A DNA stretch of 64,000 nucleotides from Bacilli bacterium (GTDB taxonomy: Bacteria; Bacillota_I; Bacilli_A; RF39; UBA660). The DNA lies in NCBI GenBank assembly GCA_900772415.1, contig CAAHEC010000019.1, positions 31,794-95,793 on the forward strand. The letters run 5' to 3'. Position 1 is the first letter of the stretch. Each line of letters begins with the position of its first letter. The notes beneath the pieces were generated by a model, which saw nothing but the letters and a program-made list of their open reading frames with translations, had not been told where the DNA came from and did no database searches. Shown piece after piece: positions 24,455 through 35,192 of the stretch. Position numbers and translations under genes: made by a program.

Positions 24455-27400
24455 GTGGCTTATAAAATAAAAAAAGTAAATGAATACCGTGAAAGAAGAG
24501 ACTTCTCTAGGGTAACTAATTCTTTGGAGTTAGCTGATCTTTTAGAGATACAAACAAAATCTTATGATTGGTTTATTCAAGATGGAATAAAAGAAGTGTT
24601 AGAGGAAATAAGCCCAGTAGAAAATTTCTCTGGAACATTATCTTTAGAATTTGGTGAATATTCTTTTGACGAACCAAGACATACCATTAAAGAATGCAAG
24701 GAGAAGAAAACTACATATGCAGCTCCTTTAAAAGTTCAAACACGACTTTTCAATAATGAAACTGGTGAAGTAAAAGAACAAGAAATTTTCTTAGGTGATA
24801 TGCCACTTATGACGGATTCTGGTTCATTTATCTTTAATGGATCAGAACGTGTTATTGTGTCACAATTAGTGCGTTCTCCAAGTGTATATTATGGAAGAGA
24901 AATAGATAAAAATGGACGTTCTATAATTTCTTCACAACTAATTCCTAATAAGGGAACTTGGCTTGAGTATAAACTAAATAGTAAGGATGTAGTAGATGTT
25001 AGAATTGACCGTAATAGAAAGGTTGTTATAACAGCATTTTTAAGAGCATTTGGACTTTCAAGTGATGAAGATATTTTAAAATTATTTGGGCAAGATGAAT
25101 ATTTAATAAATAGTTTATCAAAGGATTCTACTAAAAATACTGATGAAGCTTTACTAGAAATATATGAAAAGTTAAAGCCAGGTGAACCAGCAACTTTAGA
25201 TAGTGCTAAAAACCAATTAATAACTAGATTTTTTGATTCATTTAGATATGATTTAGCTAAAGTTGGACGTTACAAGTTTAATAAAAAATTAGATGTTTGT
25301 GATAGATTATTAAATCAAACTTTAGCAGAAGATATAAAAATTGATGATAAAGTAATAGTATCTAAAGGTACTAAGGTTACTCATGATGTGTTAGATACAT
25401 TAAGGCCAATTTTAAAAAATGGTTATGGAATGGTTGATGCAACAATGGATAAAGAGTTAGATGATCATACTATGGTTCAAATAGTAAGCATCTATTCACC
25501 AATTGATCCTGAAAAAATTATAAAAGTAATTGGTAATGATCAATCACTTATTGTTAAAACACTTACTATATCGGATATATATGCATCTGTATCATATTAT
25601 TTAAATCTTTTGCAAAATGTGGGTTCTATAGATGAAATAGACCATTTATCTAATCGTCGTTTAAGACAAGTGGGTGAATTATTACAAAATCAATTTAGAG
25701 TTGGTGTAGCTCGAATGGAAAGAGTAATACGTGAAAGAATGACTACTTTGGATGTTGAAACTGCAACTCCAAAGACATTAATAAATATAAGACCAATAAC
25801 TGCTGTTATTAAAGAATTCTTTGGTTCAAGTCCATTATCACAATTTATGGATCAGATTAATCCATTATCAGAGCTAAATAATAAACGTCGTTTATCTGCT
25901 CTAGGACCTGGCGGACTTTCACGTGATAGAGCCGCTATGGAGGTACGTGATGTTAATGTATCTCACTATGGTAGAATTTGCCCTATTGAGTCTCCAGAAG
26001 GTGCCAACATAGGACTTATTACATCACTTGCAAATTATGCAAAGGTAAATGAATATGGATTTATAATGACCCCATACAGAAGAGTTAAAGATGGAAAATT
26101 ATTAGATCAAATAGATTATTTAACTGCAGATGAAGAAAACGGACATATTATTTCTCAAGCTAAGGTAAAAATGGAAAATGGAAAAATAATAGAAGAACAT
26201 TGTCCAGCTAGACAAAATGGAGAAAATATATTAGCTAAACCAAATGAAATTGATTATATAGACGTTGCTCCACAGCAAATTGTATCTGTTACAACAAGTT
26301 GTATTCCATTCCTTGATCATGATGATGGTAAACGTGCGCTAATGGGTTGTAATATGCAGCGTCAAGCATTACCATTATTAAAACCAGAAGCGGCTTTGGT
26401 TGCGACTGGCGTGGAAGGACAAGCTGCAAAGGATTCTGGTGTAGTTGTTTTAGCTAAAGCTGATGGTGTAGTTGAGTATGTAGATGGTAAGAAGATAGTT
26501 GTAAAGACAGCAAAGGCAAAGGATATATACTTACTTAAAAACTTTGAGGGCTCTAATGCTGGAACATGTTATCATCAAAGACCTATAGTTAGGATTGGAG
26601 ATTCTGTTAAACGTGGACAAGTAATTGCAGATGGCCCTTCAACAGATAAAGGTGAAGTAGCATTAGGTAAGAATTTAGTGGTTGCATTTATGACTTACAA
26701 CGGTTATGACTATGAGGATGCTGTAATATTAAATGAAAAAATGGTAAAAGAAGATGTGTTAACTTCAATTTACCTAGAAGATTATGAAATTCAATGTCGT
26801 GATACAAAGTTAGGACCTGAGGAAATTACTCGTGACATTCCAAACGTAAGTGAGGAAGCACGTAAGAACCTAGATGCTAATGGTATTATTAGAATAGGTA
26901 CAGAGGTAAAAGAAGGTGATATCTTAGTTGGTAAGGTAACACCAAAAGGAATGGTAGAACTAACTTCTGAAGAAAAATTATTACATGCAATCTTTGGTGA
27001 AAAAACTCGTGAAGTAAGAGATACTTCTCTTAGAGTTCCACACGGTGGAGCTGGTATAGTTCACGATATAAAAATATATACTAAGAAGGATTCTGATGAA
27101 CTTCCATCGGGAGTTTCAAAGGAAATTCGTGTATACATAGTTCAAAAACGTAAGATTCAGGTTGGTGACAAAATGGCTGGCCGTCACGGAAACAAAGGTG
27201 TTGTATCCCTTGTTGTTCCACAAGAAGATATGCCATACTTACCAGATGGTACTCCAGTTGATATTTTACTTAACCCTCTTGGAGTTCCTTCACGTATGAA
27301 CCCAGGACAAGTTTTAGAGATGCACTTAGGCATGGCTGCTAAGAAGTTAGGCGTTTATACATCTACTCCGGTATTTGATGGTGCAACTTGGGAAGATATT

Positions 27401-28060
27401 CAAGAAATGATGAATGAAGCGGGTATGGATCCAGATGGAAAAACCGTTTTATATAATGGTAAGACTGGTGAGCCTTTCGATAATCGTGTTGCAGTAGGTG
27501 TTATGTATATGATTAAACTTGACCATATGGTTGATGATAAATTACATGCTCGTGCAACTGGTCCATATTCATTAGTTACACAACAGCCACTAGGTGGTAA
27601 AGCACAATTTGGTGGACAAAGATTCGGAGAAATGGAAGTTTGGGCTTTATATGCATATGGAGCTGCTAACGTACTTCAAGAAATCTTAACTGTTAAATCG
27701 GATGATGTTGTAGGTCGTGTTAAGGTTTATGAATCAATAGTTAAAGGAAAACCAATTAACCAAGCAGGAGTACCAGAAAGTTTCCGTGTTTTGGTTAAAG
27801 AATTCCAAGCTTTAGGATTAAACATAGCGATGATTACTGAAGACGGAAAAGAAGTTGATGTTAAAACGTTAGAGGAAGAAGAAGATAAAGAAGCGTCTCC
27901 ATTGTCAATAGAAGAAATTGATAATGTTTCTATGGTTAAATCAAATTCATCAATTAAAGATGAAGTAGAGGATGAAACAATAGAAGAAGACGAGGAAGAT
28001 GATTTTGAATCAGAATTAGAAGATAATTTAGATGAACAAGTGGAAGGGGATGAAGAATAA
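24455..28060 (+). CDS. rpoB: RNA polymerase beta subunit
   Basis: The 1201-residue beta subunit. The rifampicin-pocket region is intact (SQFMDQINPLSELNNKRRLS then LGPGGLSRDRA), as is the catalytic-core segment GDKMAGRHGNKGVVS. Length matches B. subtilis (1193). The last roughly 60 residues are very acidic (EEDEEDDFESELEDNLDEQ), a tail longer than the minimum. GTG start with AGGGGTGG upstream. The stop overlaps the rpoC ATG (TAATG). Confidence 0.98.
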   Translation: MAYKIKKVNEYRERRDFSRVTNSLELADLLEIQTKSYDWFIQDGIKEVLEEISPVENFSGTLSLEFGEYSFDEPRHTIKECKEKKTTYAAPLKVQTRLFNNETGEVKEQEIFLGDMPLMTDSGSFIFNGSERVIVSQLVRSPSVYYGREIDKNGRSIISSQLIPNKGTWLEYKLNSKDVVDVRIDRNRKVVITAFLRAFGLSSDEDILKLFGQDEYLINSLSKDSTKNTDEALLEIYEKLKPGEPATLDSAKNQLITRFFDSFRYDLAKVGRYKFNKKLDVCDRLLNQTLAEDIKIDDKVIVSKGTKVTHDVLDTLRPILKNGYGMVDATMDKELDDHTMVQIVSIYSPIDPEKIIKVIGNDQSLIVKTLTISDIYASVSYYLNLLQNVGSIDEIDHLSNRRLRQVGELLQNQFRVGVARMERVIRERMTTLDVETATPKTLINIRPITAVIKEFFGSSPLSQFMDQINPLSELNNKRRLSALGPGGLSRDRAAMEVRDVNVSHYGRICPIESPEGANIGLITSLANYAKVNEYGFIMTPYRRVKDGKLLDQIDYLTADEENGHIISQAKVKMENGKIIEEHCPARQNGENILAKPNEIDYIDVAPQQIVSVTTSCIPFLDHDDGKRALMGCNMQRQALPLLKPEAALVATGVEGQAAKDSGVVVLAKADGVVEYVDGKKIVVKTAKAKDIYLLKNFEGSNAGTCYHQRPIVRIGDSVKRGQVIADGPSTDKGEVALGKNLVVAFMTYNGYDYEDAVILNEKMVKEDVLTSIYLEDYEIQCRDTKLGPEEITRDIPNVSEEARKNLDANGIIRIGTEVKEGDILVGKVTPKGMVELTSEEKLLHAIFGEKTREVRDTSLRVPHGGAGIVHDIKIYTKKDSDELPSGVSKEIRVYIVQKRKIQVGDKMAGRHGNKGVVSLVVPQEDMPYLPDGTPVDILLNPLGVPSRMNPGQVLEMHLGMAAKKLGVYTSTPVFDGATWEDIQEMMNEAGMDPDGKTVLYNGKTGEPFDNRVAVGVMYMIKLDHMVDDKLHARATGPYSLVTQQPLGGKAQFGGQRFGEMEVWALYAYGAANVLQEILTVKSDDVVGRVKVYESIVKGKPINQAGVPESFRVLVKEFQALGLNIAMITEDGKEVDVKTLEEEEDKEASPLSIEEIDNVSMVKSNSSIKDEVEDETIEEDEEDDFESELEDNLDEQVEGDEE

Positions 28061-31000
28061 TGCTAGATGCAAATAGATTTGAAGGAATTAGAATATCTAT
28101 CGCTTCACCCGAACAAATTCGTGAATGGTCTTATGGCGAAGTAAAAAAACCAGAAACGATAAATTATCGAACTTTAAAACCAGAAAGAGATGGTTTATTC
28201 TGTGAAAAAATCTTTGGACCGACTAAAGACTATGAATGTGCTTGTGGAAAATATAAAAGATTAAGATTCAAAGACATAATTTGTGATAGATGTGGAGTAG
28301 AGGTTACTAAATCTAAGGTTCGCCGTGAACGTATGGGACATATTGAACTTGCTACTCCAGTATCTCATATTTGGTTCTTTAAGGGTGTGCCAAGCCGTAT
28401 GGGACTAGTACTTGATATGTCTCCTAGAGATTTGGAAGAGGTACTATACTTTGTATCATACGTAGTTATTAATCCTGGTTCAGCTCCTCTTGAAAAGAAA
28501 CAAACTTTATCAGATAAAGAATACCGTGCATACTATGAAAAATATGGAAACACTTTTGAAGTAGGTATGGGGGCTGAAGCTATATTAAAACTTCTAAAAG
28601 AAATTGATGTCAAAGCCGAAATAGCTAAAATAGAAGAAGAATTAGAAGGTGCTTCAGAACAAAAGAAAACAAGATTATTAAAGAGATTAGATATATTAGA
28701 TTCATTTGATAAATCAGGAAATAAACCTGAATGGATGATATTAACAGCACTTCCTGTTATACCTCCAGAGTTAAGACCAATGATTCAATTAGATGGTGGT
28801 CGTTTTGCAACAAGTGATTTAAACGATTTATATAGACGTGTTATTAACCGTAACAATCGTTTAAAGAAATTGCTTGAGTTAAATGCTCCTTCAATCATTG
28901 TTCAAAATGAAAAAAGAATGCTTCAAGAAGCAGTTGATGCTTTATTCGATAACGGAAGACGTGGTAGAAATGTTACTGGTCCATCAAATAGACCACTTAA
29001 ATCAATTTCTTCTATGTTAAAGGGTAAACAGGGTCGTTTTCGTCAAAATTTACTTGGTAAACGTGTTGATTACTCTGGACGTAGCGTTATTGCCGTAGGT
29101 CCAGAACTTAAGATGTATCAATGTGGTATTCCAAAAGAAATGGCACTTGAATTATTTAAACCACACGTTATCCATGGTTTAGTAGAAAGAGATATTGTTC
29201 ACAATATTAAATCTGCTAAAAAAATGATTGAAAATCAAGATGAAAGAGTATGGGACGTTGTTGAAGATGTTATTAAAGAACATCCAGTAATGTTAAACCG
29301 TGCTCCAACACTTCATAGATTAGGTATTCAAGCATTTGAACCTAAGTTAGTAAGTGGTAAAGCTATTAGATTACACCCACTTGTTTGTGCTGGATTTAAT
29401 GCGGACTTTGATGGTGACCAAATGGCGGTTCACGTACCACTATCAGAAGCAGCGCAAGCTGAAGCAAGATTACTTATGTTATCTTCAAATAATATACTAG
29501 ACCCTAAAGATGGCAAACCAATCGTTACTCCATCACAAGATATGGTTTTAGGTAACTATTACATAACTACTGAAAAACCTGGTGATAAGGGAGAGGGTAG
29601 AGTATTTAAGAACGCTAACGAAGCTATTGAAGCATATGAAAGAAGAGAAGTTACTCTTCATGCGAGAATAGCATTACCAGCAAAATCATTTAAATACAAG
29701 ATGTTTACTGATGAGCAAAAGGAAATGTATTTAGTAACAACTGTTGGTAAGTTATTATTTAACGAAATATTACCTGATGGATTCCAATACATAAATGAAC
29801 CTACAAAAGCAAATTATGAAGGTACAACTCCAATTACTCACTTCTTAAAAAGAGGTTCTAATATTCCAGAAGAAATTAAAAACAAGGAAATTATTAAACC
29901 TTTTGCTAAGGGTGATTTAAAGAAAATAATTGCACAAGTATTTAAGCGTTATAAAACAACTGAAACATCAATATATCTAGACAAATTAAAGAACTTAGGA
30001 TTTAAGTATTCTACTTTATCTGGTATTTCAATTTCTATTGCGGACGTTGTAAAAAGTGAACATAAAAACGAAATAATAGAAAAATCACAAAAGGTAGTAG
30101 ATGCTATAAATAAACAATATAGACGTGGTCTAATAACTGATAGAGAGCGTTATGAAAAAGTTTGTGAAGTATGGAATAATACTACAAGCGAAGTTGAAAA
30201 AGAATTAAAACAAAAGGTAGAAACGCTAACAGATAACCCAATTATGATGATGGTTAACTCAGGTGCCCGTGGTTCAATTGGACAATATAACCAGATGGCC
30301 GGTATGCGTGGACTTCTTGCAAAACCAAATGGTGATGCAGTAGAAATCCCAGTTACATCATCATTCGTTGATGGATTATCAGTTTCAGAGTACTTTATAT
30401 CTACTCACGGAACTCGTAAAGGTAATGCGGATACTGCACTTAAAACAGCTGACTCTGGTTATTTAACAAGACGTTTAGTTGATGTTGTTCAAGATGTTAT
30501 CGTAAGAGAAGATGATTGTGGTACTATTCAGGGTGTTACTGTAAAAGCATTTATAGATGATACAGCCGGAACTATAATAGAAAGCCTTCACGAACGTATT
30601 GTTGGAAGATTTACAAATAAAAAAGTTATAAACCCACAAACAAAAGAATTGATAATAGATAAAAACGAATTAATTACAGAACCTATAGCTGATAAAATTG
30701 ATAAAGCTGGCATTACTGAAGTAGAAATTAGAACTGCTTTAACTTGTAAAACAGAAAATGGCGTATGTAAACATTGTTATGGTACCAATTTGGCTACGGG
30801 TAATTTAGTTGAAATTGGTGAAGCTGTTGGTATTATGGCTGCACAATCAATTGGTGAACCAGGTACTCAGCTTACGATGCGTACTTTCCACAATGGAGGT
30901 GTTGCGTCAGGTGCTGATATAACTCAAGGTTTACCACGTGTGCAGGAATTATTTGAGGCTAGAAATCCAAAAGCTAAATCTACAATTGCTGAGATAAATG

Positions 31001-31692
31001 GTAAAATAACAAAAATAGATGAAGTAAATGGTAAATATAAAATTGAAATTACAAATGATGTTGAAGCAAGGGAACACACTACTAACTATGGTGTAAAATT
31101 ATGTGTTGAATTAGGCCAAGAAGTAAAAGCAGGAGATGCTTTAAATATAGGTTCTATAAATCCAAAAGAGTTACTTGCTGTAACAGATCCTATTACTGCA
31201 CAAAATTATATATTATCTGAAGTTCAAAAGGTTTACAAATCACAAGGTGTAGATGTATCTGATAAACATGTTGAAATACTTGCTCGTCGTATGATAGCAC
31301 GTATAAGGATTGTAGATCCTGGAGAAACAAGTTTGGTAGATGGTAAATTAGTTTCTATGCATGAATTTACTAAGATAAATAAGGAAGCTATTATAAATGG
31401 TAAGAAACCAGCTACAGGAAGACCTATTATGCTTGGTATTACTAAAGCATCTTTGGAAACTGATTCATTCTTATCAGCAGCATCATTCCAAGAGACAACT
31501 CGTATCTTAACAGATGCGGCAATTAAGGGTAAAGTTGATAATTTAACTGGTCTTAAAGAAAACGTTATTATAGGTAAATTAATACCAGCAGGTACTGGTT
31601 CAAAATATTACTCTAATGTTAAATATAAATTAGAAAGTGAACAGGTTGAAGATGACGTTTTAGATGTGTTAGAGGATGAGTTGACTGATTAA
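28060..31692 (+). CDS. rpoC: RNA polymerase beta' subunit
   Basis: The 1210-residue beta' subunit. The zinc-binding CACGKYKRLRFKDIICDRCG is near residue 60. The Mg-chelating NADFDGDQMAVH is near residue 447. The bridge helix/trigger loop region (IGEPGTQLTMRTFHNGG) and second zinc cluster (CKTENGVCKHCYG) are present. No large lineage insertions are evident. Acidic C-terminal end. Translation is coupled to rpoB by the TAATG overlap; a terminator follows. Confidence 0.98.
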   Translation: MLDANRFEGIRISIASPEQIREWSYGEVKKPETINYRTLKPERDGLFCEKIFGPTKDYECACGKYKRLRFKDIICDRCGVEVTKSKVRRERMGHIELATPVSHIWFFKGVPSRMGLVLDMSPRDLEEVLYFVSYVVINPGSAPLEKKQTLSDKEYRAYYEKYGNTFEVGMGAEAILKLLKEIDVKAEIAKIEEELEGASEQKKTRLLKRLDILDSFDKSGNKPEWMILTALPVIPPELRPMIQLDGGRFATSDLNDLYRRVINRNNRLKKLLELNAPSIIVQNEKRMLQEAVDALFDNGRRGRNVTGPSNRPLKSISSMLKGKQGRFRQNLLGKRVDYSGRSVIAVGPELKMYQCGIPKEMALELFKPHVIHGLVERDIVHNIKSAKKMIENQDERVWDVVEDVIKEHPVMLNRAPTLHRLGIQAFEPKLVSGKAIRLHPLVCAGFNADFDGDQMAVHVPLSEAAQAEARLLMLSSNNILDPKDGKPIVTPSQDMVLGNYYITTEKPGDKGEGRVFKNANEAIEAYERREVTLHARIALPAKSFKYKMFTDEQKEMYLVTTVGKLLFNEILPDGFQYINEPTKANYEGTTPITHFLKRGSNIPEEIKNKEIIKPFAKGDLKKIIAQVFKRYKTTETSIYLDKLKNLGFKYSTLSGISISIADVVKSEHKNEIIEKSQKVVDAINKQYRRGLITDRERYEKVCEVWNNTTSEVEKELKQKVETLTDNPIMMMVNSGARGSIGQYNQMAGMRGLLAKPNGDAVEIPVTSSFVDGLSVSEYFISTHGTRKGNADTALKTADSGYLTRRLVDVVQDVIVREDDCGTIQGVTVKAFIDDTAGTIIESLHERIVGRFTNKKVINPQTKELIIDKNELITEPIADKIDKAGITEVEIRTALTCKTENGVCKHCYGTNLATGNLVEIGEAVGIMAAQSIGEPGTQLTMRTFHNGGVASGADITQGLPRVQELFEARNPKAKSTIAEINGKITKIDEVNGKYKIEITNDVEAREHTTNYGVKLCVELGQEVKAGDALNIGSINPKELLAVTDPITAQNYILSEVQKVYKSQGVDVSDKHVEILARRMIARIRIVDPGETSLVDGKLVSMHEFTKINKEAIINGKKPATGRPIMLGITKASLETDSFLSAASFQETTRILTDAAIKGKVDNLTGLKENVIIGKLIPAGTGSKYYSNVKYKLESEQVEDDVLDVLEDELTD

Positions 31693-31719
31693 AAAAGAAA
31701 GTTAAACTTTCTTTTTTTA
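31691..31719 (+). terminator. intrinsic terminator after rpoC
   Basis: AAAAAAGAAAGTT pairs with AACTTTCTTTTTT, directly at the stop codon, ending in a T tract. Confidence 0.8.
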
Positions 31720-31824
31720 ATTGTTAATTTTTTTCTTAGAAAAATTTAAAATATTAATTATTCGAAATATTATTTTTAAAAATTATTAAAATAACATATA
31801 TAATATGGTGTTTTTTTCTTTTTA

Positions 31825-31833
31825 TGATACAAT
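31825..31833 (+). promoter_or_regulatory. extended -10 element for tilS-ftsH
   Basis: TGATACAAT matches TGnTATAAT with one change, about 20 bases before tilS. No good -35 is seen. Confidence 0.4.
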
Positions 31834-31851
31834 ATACGTTAAGGTGATTTT

Positions 31852-33195
31852 ATGAAGGATGTTTATACGTTTTTAAAATCTTTAAAAATTAAAGACGATG
31901 ATACTCTGGTTGTAGCAGTGTCATATGGCCCTGATTCAATGTTTTTGCTTCACTTATTAAAGAAGAAATATGCTAAAAATAAAATAGTTTGTTGTCATGT
32001 TCATCATAATCATAGAAAAGAAAGTGATTTGGAAGCTAAAGAGTTAAAAAAATATTGCTTATTAAATGACATAATTTTTGAATTTATGAAAATAGATTCT
32101 TATAAGAACAATAAATTTACCGAAGAAGAAGCAAGAAATAAAAGATATAAATTCTTTGATGAAATTTTAACTAAATATGATTCAAAATATTTATTTACAG
32201 CACATCATGGTGATGATTTAGTAGAAACAATATTAATGAAAATATCAAGAGGTTCCTCATTTAAAGGTTATAGTGGTATTAGTTTAATATCAAATCGAAA
32301 AAATTATAAAATTATAAGACCACTTCTTTATTTGACAAAGGAAGATATTTTAAACATGTGTAAGTTAAATAATATTCCTTTTGCTGTTGATAAATCTAAT
32401 TTAAGTGATGACTACAAAAGAAACAGATATAGAAAATATATTTTGCCTAAATTAAAGGAAGAAAATAAACTTATCCATCGGAAATTTTTACAATTTTCTA
32501 GTGAAATTGATAAATATAATGATTATGTAGAAAAAATAGCAAATGATGGTTTTAAAAACATAGTTAAAGATAACGAGATAAATATAGATTTACTATTAAA
32601 ACAAAATAAATTAATAATTGAGAAAGTAATAGAAAAATACTTATTTTTAATTTATAAAGACGATATAAATAAAATAACTAATATTCATAAAAAAAACATT
32701 TACAATTTAATATATAGTACTAAGCCAAATTTAAAATTATCTATGCCAAATAAAATAAATATTATAAAATCATATAATAAGTTATATTTCGACAAGGAAT
32801 TTAGTTATAATAACGATTGCGTTATGTTTTCAGATAAAGTTAAATTACCCAATGGATATATAATAGAGAAAGTTAAAAACTTGGATAACACGACAAATTT
32901 CGTGACGTGTTTAAAAAAATCCGAAATTGATTTACCTATTTATGTGAGAAAGAGACATAATGGTGATAGAATGGAAGTTTTAAATTTAAATGGTAGCAAA
33001 AAAATTAAGGATATTTTAATAGATGATAAGGTACCATTATCTATTAGGAATGCAAGCTATGTTGTGACCGATAAAAATGATAACATAATTTGGCTTCCGG
33101 GTATAAAGAAATCTAAATATGATAGGTCAAAAACTGGGAATTATGATATAATATTAAAGTATTACAAGGAGGAATATAATGATAAATCAAAATAA
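31852..33195 (+). CDS. tilS: tRNA(Ile)-lysidine synthetase
   Basis: TilS converts C34 of the minor tRNA-Ile (CAU) to lysidine, so it reads AUA. The 447-residue product has the PP-loop ATPase domain (VAVSYGPDSMFLLHLL near residue 22, HVHHNHRKESDLEAKEL, and TAHHGDDLVETILMKISRGS) and a C-terminal TilS domain (IYVRKRHNGDRM and KIKDILIDDKVP). The PP-loop reads SYGPDS rather than the usual SGGxDS. AAGGTGATTTT precedes the ATG. It overlaps ftsH by 17 bases, the same tilS-ftsH pairing as in Bacillus, where hprT lies between. Confidence 0.94.
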   Translation: MKDVYTFLKSLKIKDDDTLVVAVSYGPDSMFLLHLLKKKYAKNKIVCCHVHHNHRKESDLEAKELKKYCLLNDIIFEFMKIDSYKNNKFTEEEARNKRYKFFDEILTKYDSKYLFTAHHGDDLVETILMKISRGSSFKGYSGISLISNRKNYKIIRPLLYLTKEDILNMCKLNNIPFAVDKSNLSDDYKRNRYRKYILPKLKEENKLIHRKFLQFSSEIDKYNDYVEKIANDGFKNIVKDNEINIDLLLKQNKLIIEKVIEKYLFLIYKDDINKITNIHKKNIYNLIYSTKPNLKLSMPNKINIIKSYNKLYFDKEFSYNNDCVMFSDKVKLPNGYIIEKVKNLDNTTNFVTCLKKSEIDLPIYVRKRHNGDRMEVLNLNGSKKIKDILIDDKVPLSIRNASYVVTDKNDNIIWLPGIKKSKYDRSKTGNYDIILKYYKEEYNDKSK

Positions 33196-35173
33196 TCAAA
33201 ATATGAAAAGGGGAATGTTTCCATATTTATTATTATTTATTATAGGATTATCTTTGTTATGTTTCTATAATATGACAAATAATACTAATAAAGAATTAAC
33301 CTATAATGAATTTAATAAAGCATTAGATAAAAATAACGTTGAAGAAATTGTAATAACTCCGTCTTCTGCAGCTTATACTTATCAAATTAAAGGAAAATTA
33401 AAAAATGCTAAAGAAGGCGAAACTTTTACTGTTAAAACTCCACTTTCAGATACGGTTATTAGTAAAATAGTAAAATCCAGTGAAGAAAAGGATTTTAAGA
33501 TAATTTCTAAATCTGATCCATCCGCAAATGGGTGGGTAGCATTTTTAGTTAATGTAGCTCCTACTTTATTACTAATTGGACTTGCATTCTGGTTTTTTAC
33601 TAAACAATTAAATAGTCAAAAAGGTTCAATGGACTTTGGAAGAAGTAAGGCAAAATTAAATCCTGATAATGGAAGAGTAACATTTAAAGATGTTGCAGGA
33701 CTACCAGAGGAAAAGGAAGAATTACAAGAACTAATAGACTTTTTAAAAAATCCAAAGAAATTTACGAAATTAGGAGCAAGAATACCTAAGGGTGTTTTAT
33801 TAGTTGGTCCTCCAGGAACCGGTAAAACCCTACTTGCAAAAGCGGTAGCAGGGGAAGCCAACGCACCATTTTACTTTATATCTGGTTCTGATTTTGTTGA
33901 ATTGTATGTTGGGGTTGGAGCATCAAGAGTAAGAGATATGTTTAAACAAGCTAAACAAAATGCGCCATGTTTAATTTTTATTGATGAAATAGATGCGGTA
34001 GGTCGCCAACGTGGAACTGGTATTGGCGGCGGACATGATGAAAGAGAGCAAACACTTAACCAGTTATTAACTGAAATGGATGGTTTTGGAACTAACGAAG
34101 GTATTATAATAATTGCTGCAACTAATAGACCTGACGTTCTTGATCCTGCACTTTTAAGACCTGGAAGATTCGATAGACAAGTAACTGTTGCACTTCCTGA
34201 ATTAAAAGCAAGAGAAGAAATTTTAAAGGTTCATGCTCGTAATAAAATTTTATCTAAAAACGTTCATTTAGAAAGTATAGCAAAAAGAACGGTTGGATTT
34301 TCTGGAGCTGATTTAGAAAACCTTCTTAATGAAGCAGCTTTACTTGCGGTTAGAAGAGAAAAAAACGCTATTACAATGTCTGAAATAGATGAGGCAATAG
34401 ATAGAGTTATTATGGGACCTGCTAAGTTAACTAAAAAGTATACTCCAGAGGAAAAGAAATTAGTTGCATATCATGAGGCCGGACATGCGGTATTGGGTAT
34501 AAAATTAGATAATGCTAATGATGTCCAAAAGGTAACAATTATTCCACGTGGTGAAGCTGGTGGATATAACTTAATGCTTCCAAAAGAAGAAAAATATACG
34601 GCAACAAAGACGGAATTATTAGAACAAATAATGGGATTGCTTGGTGGTCGTGTTGCGGAGGAAGTTGTATTTGGTGAAATAACAACAGGTGCTCATAATG
34701 ATTTTTCAAAGGCCACAAAGATAGCAAGAAGTATGGTAACGGAATATGGAATGTCTAGTTTGGGCCCTGTTCAATTGGAAACCCCAGAGGGAAGTTCTTT
34801 CTTAGGAAGAGATTATAATAAAAATAGAAATTTCTCTGATCAAGTAGCATTAGAAATAGATAATGAGGTTAGAAAAATAATTAATGATTGTTATAGCAAA
34901 GCTAAAAGGATAATAGAAAAAAATAGAGATTTGCTTGACTTAATAGCAACTAACTTAATTGAACATGAAACGTTAACTAAAGAACAAATTGATTATTTAG
35001 TAGAAAATGGCAAGATGCCAGTTGAGGAAATGCTCGATGATGTATCAATTTCAAAGTTAAGGGAAATGGCTAAGGAAAAGAAAATAAAAGGTTATAGTAA
35101 AATGACTAAGGAAGAGTTGAAGAAGGAATTATCATTTGAATCTAAAGAAGAAACAAAAAAAGAAAACGACTAA
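33179..35173 (+). CDS. ftsH: ATP-dependent zinc metalloprotease FtsH
   Basis: A membrane-bound AAA+ protease of 664 residues. It has two N-terminal membrane helices (about 12-30 and 117-140) around an extracytoplasmic domain, then the AAA domain with Walker A GPPGTGKT (about 209-216) and Walker B (CLIFIDEIDAVGRQRG). The zinc site is HEAGH (about 431-435). The C-terminal part after about residue 620 is Lys/Glu-rich and contains KLREMAKEKKIKGYSKMTKE, a SAP/Rho-N-like short helical motif not always present in FtsH. AAGGAGGAATATA precedes the ATG. Confidence 0.97.
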   Translation: MINQNNQNMKRGMFPYLLLFIIGLSLLCFYNMTNNTNKELTYNEFNKALDKNNVEEIVITPSSAAYTYQIKGKLKNAKEGETFTVKTPLSDTVISKIVKSSEEKDFKIISKSDPSANGWVAFLVNVAPTLLLIGLAFWFFTKQLNSQKGSMDFGRSKAKLNPDNGRVTFKDVAGLPEEKEELQELIDFLKNPKKFTKLGARIPKGVLLVGPPGTGKTLLAKAVAGEANAPFYFISGSDFVELYVGVGASRVRDMFKQAKQNAPCLIFIDEIDAVGRQRGTGIGGGHDEREQTLNQLLTEMDGFGTNEGIIIIAATNRPDVLDPALLRPGRFDRQVTVALPELKAREEILKVHARNKILSKNVHLESIAKRTVGFSGADLENLLNEAALLAVRREKNAITMSEIDEAIDRVIMGPAKLTKKYTPEEKKLVAYHEAGHAVLGIKLDNANDVQKVTIIPRGEAGGYNLMLPKEEKYTATKTELLEQIMGLLGGRVAEEVVFGEITTGAHNDFSKATKIARSMVTEYGMSSLGPVQLETPEGSSFLGRDYNKNRNFSDQVALEIDNEVRKIINDCYSKAKRIIEKNRDLLDLIATNLIEHETLTKEQIDYLVENGKMPVEEMLDDVSISKLREMAKEKKIKGYSKMTKEELKKELSFESKEETKKEND

Positions 35174-35192
35174 TTTTTAGCCGTTTTTTTAA
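35163..35192. terminator. bidirectional terminator between ftsH and the PBP gene
   Basis: AAAACGACTAA pairs with TTAGCCGTTTT (one mismatch). T tracts lie on both sides, so it can end both converging transcripts. The stop codons of the two genes overlap within it. Confidence 0.75.
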
